Below are positions 1 through 4,542 of a stretch of 6,379 nucleotides of DNA, piece by piece (positions within the stretch are counted from its first letter, which is position 1; every line of letters starts with the position of its first letter). Source of the stretch: Caryophanales bacterium UBA7029 (lineage in GTDB: Bacteria; Bacillota_I; Bacilli_A; RFN20; CAG-826); NCBI GenBank assembly GCA_002494205.1, contig DLBE01000064.1, positions 1 to 6,379 on the forward strand. The letters are read 5' to 3'. The notes below the pieces were generated by a model. The model saw only the letters and a list, made by a program, of their open reading frames with translations, did no database searches and was not told the origin of the DNA. The position numbers were made by a program, and so were the translations under genes.

Positions 1-972
1 TTCTTGGTCGTGTGTAACGAAGACTGTTGTAATGCCTGTTTCACGTTGAATACGTTTAATTTCTTCACGAGTTTGAAGTCTTAAACGAGCATCAAGGTTT
101 GAAAGAGGTTCATCAAGAAGAAGGACTCTTGGACGTTTTGCTAAAGCACGAGCAATTGCGACACGTTGTTGCTGACCACCAGATAATTCTTTAGGTTTTC
201 TATCTAAGAATTGGGCGATATCAACGACTTTTGCCATTTCAAGAGCAATTGCGTCTTTATCTTCTTTTGAAAGCTTAGTACGTGCTTTCTCTTTTGCTGC
301 TTCAGGATCTTTCACCTTGAGTTCTTCGTAATCTGCTTTAGCTTTTGCAAGAGCTTCTTCAGCTTTTACGATTTCGCCCTCAAGAAATTTTATGTGCTCC
401 TCGGTTGAAGCAATGTGCTTTTTCAAAGAATCAATTTTAGCTTCAGTTGCAACAACTTTCTCGCCAATACGAGCAGCTGCTTCAGGATCTGATTCTTTAA
501 CTACTTCGATTTTAGCTTTGAAGCTTTCGAGTTGTTTCTCAGCTTTTGCTAAATCTTTTTCAGATCTTGCTAAATCTTTCTTTGAGGTTTTCTCATCGTT
601 ACGCGCGTCAAAAACACGGGCCTCTTCAACGCCATATGGTCCGCTAAAACGTACGTTATCCAATGGGAATTCAATGTTTTGTCTCACAGAGAGGTGTGGA
701 TAAAGAGCGTAGTTTTGGAAAACTAAGCCAATTCCTCTATTCTCTGGAGGTACATTGGTGACATCTTCGTCGCCAAACCAAATACGACCACCAGTAGGTT
801 TGTGTAAACCAGCGATCATATAGAGTGTTGTAGATTTACCACAACCGGATGGACCTAAAAGACCGACGAGTTTACCGTCAGGAATTGTAAAGGTCATTTT
901 ATCAACTGCTGTAGTTTCTACACCCTTTTTGCCGATGAAGGTCTTAGTAAGATTTTCGATTCTTACATCCAT
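1..972 (-). CDS. ABC sugar importer ATP-binding subunit (MalK/MsmK/UgpC type) with coiled-coil insertion, partial at 3' end
   Basis: Cytoplasmic ATPase subunit expected to power uptake of sugars, oligosaccharides or glycerol-phosphate compounds through a two-permease, binding-protein-dependent importer. Seen in the 324 codons present: Walker A GPSGCGKST (residues 40-48), Q-loop FQNYALYPHLSV (85-96), signature LSGGQQQR (263-270), Walker B VLLLDEP (283-289), D-loop SNLDA (291-295) and H-loop His321. The TRPSGC-style core and the FLDRKPKELSGGQ segment are typical of the MalK/MsmK group. In MalK the Q-loop and signature are about 50 residues apart; here they are 177 apart, owing to an insertion of about 125 residues (roughly 105-245) rich in Lys, Glu and Ala. 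The C-terminal TOBE-like regulatory domain lies outside the window. The ATG at 972 is chosen for its AGGAGG 7 bases upstream. All catalytic motifs are intact, so it should be active. Permease and binding-protein genes are not visible, so the substrate is unknown. Confidence 0.93.
   Translation of the reverse strand, partial: MDVRIENLTKTFIGKKGVETTAVDKMTFTIPDGKLVGLLGPSGCGKSTTLYMIAGLHKPTGGRIWFGDEDVTNVPPENRGIGLVFQNYALYPHLSVRQNIEFPLDNVRFSGPYGVEEARVFDARNDEKTSKKDLARSEKDLAKAEKQLESFKAKIEVVKESDPEAAARIGEKVVATEAKIDSLKKHIASTEEHIKFLEGEIVKAEEALAKAKADYEELKVKDPEAAKEKARTKLSKEDKDAIALEMAKVVDIAQFLDRKPKELSGGQQQRVAIARALAKRPRVLLLDEPLSNLDARLRLQTREEIKRIQRETGITTVFVTHDQE
240..660 (-). other. Coiled-coil insertion inside the ABC ATPase helical subdomain
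   Basis: Residues ~105-244 of the ABC ATPase replace the short linker that in MalK joins the post-Q-loop segment to the helix before LSGGQ. Two helical stretches with heptad-spaced hydrophobic residues are visible: about 130-160 (Leu134, Leu141, Leu148, Ile155) and about 173-219 (Ile194, Ile201, Leu208, Tyr215 among others). Each is followed by the break DPEAA (162-166 and 222-226). The reading frame stays open and the motifs on both sides are intact, so this is an in-frame domain insertion, not an assembly error or a broken gene. By homology with MalK it should project from the helical subdomain, near the side that meets the permeases. Its function is unknown. Confidence 0.8.
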
Positions 973-979
973 TTTTTTG

Positions 980-985
980 CCTCCT
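980..985 (-). promoter_or_regulatory. Ribosome binding site of the ABC ATPase gene
   Basis: The minus strand reads AGGAGG, a full match to the anti-Shine-Dalgarno core, 7 bases before the ATG at 972. It fixes the start codon of the ABC ATPase. Confidence 0.9.
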
Positions 986-989
986 ATGG

Positions 990-1005
990 GTAACTGTAGA
1001 GTTAC
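990..1005. repeat. 16-base inverted repeat in the ABC ATPase leader
   Basis: GTAACT-GTAG-AGTTAC is a perfect 6-base inverted repeat around a 4-base centre. It lies just upstream of the AGGAGG ribosome binding site and overlaps the only reasonable -10-like hexamer nearby (TATAGT, minus strand, 1009-1004). It could be a repressor site or a small leader hairpin. No -35 element of good quality pairs with that hexamer, so the promoter itself is not called. Confidence 0.5.
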
Positions 1006-1023
1006 TATAAGAAAATAATATCA

Positions 1024-1040
1024 CAATTAATGTTTAATTG
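1024..1040. repeat. 17-base palindrome upstream of the ABC ATPase gene (possible operator)
   Basis: CAATTAA-TGT-TTAATTG is a perfect 7-base inverted repeat with a 3-base centre. It lies between the terminator of the preceding unit and the ABC ATPase start, about 52 bases upstream of the ATG. Its size and symmetry fit a dimeric repressor or activator site, but it is all A/T except its end bases and one central G. Chance occurrence is therefore possible in DNA this AT-rich. Confidence 0.4.
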
Positions 1041-1044
1041 AGTA

Positions 1045-1076
1045 TAAAAAAAGAAAAAACCTAGTTTTACTAGATT
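1045..1076 (-). terminator. Intrinsic terminator after the RDD gene pair
   Basis: On the minus strand an 8-pair hairpin (AAUCUAGU, loop AAA, ACUAGGUU, one G-U pair) is followed by a U-rich tract broken only by one C. It begins 16 bases after the TAG stop of the second RDD gene. It separates the RDD transcript from the ABC ATPase gene. The stem is AU-rich, but the U tract is long. Confidence 0.8.
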
Positions 1077-1091
1077 AATTCTAAACAATTT

Positions 1092-2156
1092 CTATCGTTT
1101 GCCTTTTTTCTTCTGATTTTCAAGGAATTCTTGCTTGGCTTCTTCATTTACAATTTCCGATCCAACTTGAAGAATATTTTTGTTTTCAACCTCGATTTTA
1201 TTGTATTTTTCCAGGTTTTCCTGCACTATTTTCTCTTTTTCAGCTTCTTGATTGGCGTCTTTAAACCACACAGAGTTTTTGGTGTCAATTAGGTAAGTCA
1301 CCCCAATAAAATCAGCCATTGATGAGTGAGTTTTACTAATAAATGCGGCAATGTAATAAACCAAAATTCCGAATCCCAAAATTATGAAAGATCCGAATCC
1401 GATTGTGATGAAAAATGCTAAAAGTGTAGTCAAAAAGAAGATGAATAGCTGTCTTAGCACCATTTGTTTTTTAGTGACTGCGTATTCGTTTTTAGAAACA
1501 AAGCCAATTCCAAGAATTTTTTTGCCAAATGTTTCCCCATTTTTGTATAAAAGAGGAACCATAATAAAATAGATGCCAAAACTAAGAGCGTAAGAAGGTA
1601 AAATCATAAATAATTCAATTCTTCTAATCTTAAGTTGGTAACTACTTAAATACTTAGAAAAATCTACTAAAGCATCAAATGATGCTTCTTTTGCTTCTTT
1701 TACAGTATCAACGTCTTTAAATTTTTTATTAAACCAGTCATCGGTATAGTAATTTTTTGGAAGAACTTTTGTACCGTTTTCTAACTCAATTTTTACGTTT
1801 TTATCTGGGGCAATTTTAGTCTTAAAAGTGCAGTAATAATACTTAATTCTAGCAGTGTAATAAGTTACTTTTTTATTATCTATATTATAAATTGGGGTGT
1901 TTCTATTATCCTTTTCGTTAACAAGCACATAAAGGTGAGAAGAAATTTGTAAATCTGATGCTTCTTTAACTAATGATGTATAACCAAAAGCTTTAGATGC
2001 GATAGGTGAAAATACAAAGAAAAAGAAAGCAAAAAAAGTAAAAACGGCGACAGCGGCATCCATAATAAATGCTAAGATTCGTTTTACGAAACTAGCCTGT
2101 TTAATACTTTTAAGCTCTTGACTAACGTTCGTATCTAAGAGCTGGCTCTTCTCCAT
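1092..2156 (-). CDS. RDD-domain integral membrane protein (second of tandem pair)
   Basis: Predicted 354-residue membrane protein of the RDD family; function unknown. Membrane segment 1 is about residues 27-49, carrying the family's Arg (Arg26) and Asp (Asp33). A loop of about 130 residues (50-179) follows, then a hydrophobic segment at ~182-203. Next comes the family's conserved turn KNGETFGKKILG (205-216), further hydrophobic segments at ~237-252 and 254-273, and ADFIGVTYLID (281-291), matching the usual RDD C-terminal motif. A charged Lys/Glu-rich tail (299-354) should be cytoplasmic. The first membrane segment has few polar residues and many Phe, with no cleavable signal peptide evident. 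I chose the ATG at 2156 because AAAGGA lies 9 bases upstream; the in-frame ATG at 2162 would leave only 3. The start overlaps the upstream RDD gene by 35 bases, implying co-transcription and coupled translation. The two proteins are paralogues. Stop is TAG. Confidence 0.88.
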   Translation of the reverse strand: MEKSQLLDTNVSQELKSIKQASFVKRILAFIMDAAVAVFTFFAFFFFVFSPIASKAFGYTSLVKEASDLQISSHLYVLVNEKDNRNTPIYNIDNKKVTYYTARIKYYYCTFKTKIAPDKNVKIELENGTKVLPKNYYTDDWFNKKFKDVDTVKEAKEASFDALVDFSKYLSSYQLKIRRIELFMILPSYALSFGIYFIMVPLLYKNGETFGKKILGIGFVSKNEYAVTKKQMVLRQLFIFFLTTLLAFFITIGFGSFIILGFGILVYYIAAFISKTHSSMADFIGVTYLIDTKNSVWFKDANQEAEKEKIVQENLEKYNKIEVENKNILQVGSEIVNEEAKQEFLENQKKKGKR

Positions 2157-3189
2157 CAACATCTTTCCTTTCGTATTCCAAATTATCTTCTTTTGCGATA
2201 TATTCTTCTTCCTCAGCGGAATTATTAAATAAAATTGATGTTCTCGCGTTTACCACTATCGTTCTAGCAGTAAAATCATGGAGTGCTGCTTTCTTTGGCG
2301 AGGCCATCGATAAAGTAAACGATACTAATCCAATTACTAAAAACATTACTAACACACTAATCATTGAGTTCCAAATTGGAATAAAAAGAGCACCAAAAAC
2401 CACAAAAAGTGGCATAATTCGCATAAATAATTGGTGATTTTTGAAAATATAGCCGTCTTTGTCTGCTAAGCAAAGACCAAATACTTTTTTACCAACGGTT
2501 TTTCCGTTTTTAAGAATAATAGGAATGACAATATAAGTAATGCTACTAGCTAAAACCGCGCAGATTACAAGTTCCAAAGTATTATAAAATCCATATTCAT
2601 TATTTAATTTTCTAAATGATGGGAGTTTATTTAAATCTCTATTCGCTGTAACCCAGGCGTATGAAAGATGTCTATTAACTAATGATTTTTCTGCTTTAGG
2701 ATTAATCTTCGCTAGAAGAGATTTATCTGGTTTTTCGCCAACTGTTTGATATTCAAAAAGTCCTTCACCATCGCTTTCAACAAGTAAAATATTCTCGTTA
2801 AACCACTTCGCAGTAAAATATTTACTTTTTTCAACTTTCTTGCCGTTTTCTAAAGTGACTGGAATATCTGCATCTTCACTTTCATAAGGGATGTATTTTA
2901 GATAAAAATTAGAAACTGAATCAAATAATTTTTGACTCTTTACATCACTACCATAGTGGTCTAAACCACCATCTTTATTCTTATAGAATAAATGTGACTC
3001 CACCCTTACTTCATCAATGCGAGTAGAAAGTGGTTTAATTGTGGATTTAAACACGAATTGAAAAATACCGAAAAGAAAGACTAAAGTAAGTGCAACAGCG
3101 ATTGCTAAATCAATAAAGAAAGCTCCTAATCTAGGTCCTTGTCCAGCAAGATTTGTGTGTCTTGGAAGTGTATATTTCTTCACTCTCAT
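2122..3189 (-). CDS. RDD-domain integral membrane protein (first of tandem pair)
   Basis: Predicted 355-residue RDD-family membrane protein, function unknown. Features: basic N-terminus; membrane segment 1 at about 22-47 with family Arg20 and Asp27; a loop of about 155 residues (48-203); hydrophobic segment ~204-226; conserved KNGKTVGKKVFG (227-238); hydrophobic segments at ~259-273 and 276-294; and LHDFTARTIVV (303-313), the usual RDD C-terminal motif. An acidic tail follows (Glu326-329 onwards). By the positive-inside rule the large loop faces outward and the tail is cytoplasmic. It shares with the next protein the loop motif LENGxKVxxxxYxTxxWFN (113-131). The ATG at 3189 is preferred over an in-frame TTG at 3207, although neither has a convincing ribosome binding site. 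The gene follows the tuf terminator and has lower GC than tuf and fusA. Stop is TAG. Confidence 0.87.
   Translation of the reverse strand: MRVKKYTLPRHTNLAGQGPRLGAFFIDLAIAVALTLVFLFGIFQFVFKSTIKPLSTRIDEVRVESHLFYKNKDGGLDHYGSDVKSQKLFDSVSNFYLKYIPYESEDADIPVTLENGKKVEKSKYFTAKWFNENILLVESDGEGLFEYQTVGEKPDKSLLAKINPKAEKSLVNRHLSYAWVTANRDLNKLPSFRKLNNEYGFYNTLELVICAVLASSITYIVIPIILKNGKTVGKKVFGLCLADKDGYIFKNHQLFMRIMPLFVVFGALFIPIWNSMISVLVMFLVIGLVSFTLSMASPKKAALHDFTARTIVVNARTSILFNNSAEEEEYIAKEDNLEYERKDVDGEEPALRYER
2157..2171 (-). promoter_or_regulatory. Ribosome binding site of the second RDD gene, inside the first
   Basis: AAAGGA (minus strand, 2171-2166) sits 9 bases before the ATG at 2156 and only 3 before the alternative ATG at 2162, so it decides the start. 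It lies within the coding sequence of the first RDD gene, close to that gene's end, which suits translational coupling. Confidence 0.65.
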
Positions 3190-3195
3190 AATTAA

Positions 3196-3224
3196 ATTAT
3201 GCTTCAAGTAAATAAAATAAACAA
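3196..3224 (-). promoter_or_regulatory. Candidate promoter of the RDD gene pair
   Basis: On the minus strand TTGTTT (3224-3219), a 17-base spacer, and CATAAT (3201-3196, 5 of 6 matches to TATAAT) directly follow the tuf terminator's U tract. The -10 box ends 7 bases before the A of the ATG at 3189, so transcription from it could start at the start codon itself. The -35 is weak (3 of 6), and AT-rich DNA produces such matches by chance. Confidence 0.4.
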
Positions 3225-3250
3225 CAAAAAAGACCTCGTAACGAGGTCTT
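3225..3250 (-). terminator. Intrinsic terminator after tuf
   Basis: On the minus strand a perfect 9-pair stem, AAGACCUCG / CGAGGUCUU, closes a UUA loop and runs directly into a U tract (UUUUU). It starts 19 bases after the TAA of tuf. A stem with five G-C pairs and a U run is a strong rho-independent terminator, marking the end of the str operon in this genome. Confidence 0.95.
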
Positions 3251-3269
3251 AGTTTGTTAAATAATATAA

Positions 3270-4448
3270 TTATTTAAGAATTTCAGTAACTGATCCGGAA
3301 CCAACGGTACGGCCACCTTCACGAATTGAGAACTTGGTTCCCTTTTCGATTGCGACTGGGTGGATTAATTCGACTGTTAATTCAACGTTATCACCTGGCA
3401 TAACCATATCGGTTCCTGCTGGGAGTGTGATAACACCAGTAATATCAGTTGTACGGAAGTAGAATTGTGGACGGTAGTTGCTTAAGAAAGCTGTGTGACG
3501 TCCGCCTTCTTCTTTCTTTAAGACGTAAACTGAAGCTGTGAATTTTGTATGTGGGATGATTGATCCTGGTTTTGCAAGAACTTGGCCACGAACAACTTCA
3601 TCACGGTTGACACCACGGAGTAAGATACCGACGTTGTCACCTGGTTGTGCGTAATCAAGGGTCTTACGGAACATTTCGATACCAGTAACGACTGATTTCT
3701 TGGTTGGTTTAATACCAACAATTTCAACTTCTTCGTTCATCTTGACGATACCACGTTCAACTCTACCAGTGACGACTGTGCCACGACCAGTGATTGTGAC
3801 GACGTCTTCGATTGGGAGTAAGAATGGTTTTTCTGTGTCAAGTTTTGGAAGTGGGATGTAGTTATCAACTGCATCCATGAGTTCTTCGATGCATTTGCTA
3901 TCGCCGCCATCAAGAGCAACTTTAGCAGAACCACGAATAACTGGAGTTGTGTCGCCTGGGAATCCATAAGATGTAAGTAAGTCACGGACTTCCATTTCGA
4001 CGATGTCGATGAGTTCTGGATCATCAACTAAGTCACATTTGTTTAAGAATACGACAATGTATGGAACACCAACTTGTCTTGCGAGAAGAATGTGTTCTCT
4101 TGTTTGAGGCATAACACCATCGGTTGCAGCAACAACAAGGATTGCGCCATCCATTTGTGCAGCACCGGTGATCATGTTTTTGACATAGTCAGCGTGCCCC
4201 GGACAGTCAACGTGAGCATAGTGTCTTTTGGCTGTTTCGTATTCGATGTGTGCAGTATTAATTGTAATACCACGAGCCTTTTCTTCTGGAGCAGCATCGA
4301 TTTCATCGTATGCTTTGGCTTGAGCTCCGCCCTTTTTTGCAAGGACTGTTGTGATAGCCGCAGTTAATGTTGTTTTACCGTGGTCAACGTGGCCAATGGT
4401 ACCAATATTAAGATGTGGTTTGCTTCTATCAAACTTTTCTTTTGCCAT
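3270..4448 (-). CDS. tuf: Elongation factor Tu
   Basis: Cytoplasmic GTPase that carries aminoacyl-tRNA to the ribosomal A site. Complete at 392 residues (E. coli 394) and alignable along its whole length. Domain 1 shows P-loop GHVDHGKT (19-26), switch I EKARGITINTAH, switch II DCPGHADY, NKCD and GSAK. Domain 2 shows GRGTVVTGRVERG and VGILLRG. Domain 3 shows GGRHTAFLSNYRPQFYFRTTD and ends IREGGRTVGSGSVTEILK. The histidine of the PGH motif, needed for GTP hydrolysis, is present. The ATG at 4448 is set by AAGGAGG 9 bases upstream and by alignment of MAKEKFDRSKPH with the family. It lies 94 bases after fusA, the usual str operon order, and is followed by a strong terminator. It visibly uses a more GC-rich, selected codon set than the RDD genes downstream, as expected for a very highly expressed gene. 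Stop is TAA. Confidence 0.99.
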   Translation of the reverse strand: MAKEKFDRSKPHLNIGTIGHVDHGKTTLTAAITTVLAKKGGAQAKAYDEIDAAPEEKARGITINTAHIEYETAKRHYAHVDCPGHADYVKNMITGAAQMDGAILVVAATDGVMPQTREHILLARQVGVPYIVVFLNKCDLVDDPELIDIVEMEVRDLLTSYGFPGDTTPVIRGSAKVALDGGDSKCIEELMDAVDNYIPLPKLDTEKPFLLPIEDVVTITGRGTVVTGRVERGIVKMNEEVEIVGIKPTKKSVVTGIEMFRKTLDYAQPGDNVGILLRGVNRDEVVRGQVLAKPGSIIPHTKFTASVYVLKKEEGGRHTAFLSNYRPQFYFRTTDITGVITLPAGTDMVMPGDNVELTVELIHPVAIEKGTKFSIREGGRTVGSGSVTEILK

Positions 4449-4457
4449 TTGAATTTT

Positions 4458-4464
4458 CCTCCTT
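4458..4464 (-). promoter_or_regulatory. Ribosome binding site of tuf
   Basis: AAGGAGG on the minus strand, 9 bases before the ATG at 4448: a near-perfect Shine-Dalgarno sequence, fitting very high translation of EF-Tu. Confidence 0.92.
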
Positions 4465-4473
4465 AAGGTTAGA

Positions 4474-4493
4474 TTTCGTAAAATTCAACGAAA
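4474..4493 (-). promoter_or_regulatory. Small inverted repeat in the tuf leader
   Basis: TTTCGT and ACGAAA are perfect 6-base complements separated by 8 bases. They lie between the candidate tuf promoter and the ribosome binding site. If the promoter is used, this hairpin would sit near the 5' end of the tuf mRNA and could stabilise it. It has no U tract, so it is not a terminator. Confidence 0.4.
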
Positions 4494-4495
4494 CT

Positions 4496-4524
4496 ATAAT
4501 AAATGAATTTATAACCTAAATCAA
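4496..4524 (-). promoter_or_regulatory. Candidate sigma-A promoter for tuf in the fusA-tuf gap
   Basis: On the minus strand TTGATT (4524-4519), a 17-base spacer and TATTAT (4501-4496) match 4 of 6 and 5 of 6 consensus bases with ideal spacing. Transcription would start near 4489. A separate tuf promoter, besides read-through from fusA, would supply the excess of EF-Tu over EF-G that bacteria keep. Inferred from sequence only. Confidence 0.5.
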
Positions 4525-4540
4525 CACAATGTGTTAATTT
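4518..4540. repeat. 23-base imperfect palindrome just after fusA
   Basis: AAAT-C-AACACA-A-TGTGTT-A-ATTT: arms of 11 bases with a single mismatched pair (C4522/A4536) around one central base. It begins 3 bases downstream of the fusA TAA and covers the -35 box of the candidate tuf promoter. A one-base centre favours a dimeric protein site over an RNA hairpin, and there is no U tract following to suggest termination. Confidence 0.5.
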
Positions 4541-4542
4541 GA

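Noticed and set aside
392..703. Plus-strand open frame of 103 codons inside the ABC ATPase insertion
   Set aside because: It is antisense to the coiled-coil coding region. Its Ser/Leu-rich protein is what the complement of Lys/Glu-rich codons yields. No plus-strand ribosome binding site or family match is apparent.
1..2156. ABC ATPase and RDD genes as one operon or transport system
   Set aside because: An intrinsic terminator (1045-1076) and a 119-base gap separate them, and RDD proteins are not ABC permeases: no EAA-type coupling motif is visible in either.
3190..3207. TTG at 3207 as the start of the first RDD gene
   Set aside because: It is in frame but is a rare start codon with no ribosome binding site upstream. 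The ATG six codons later gives a normal basic N-terminus before the first membrane segment.
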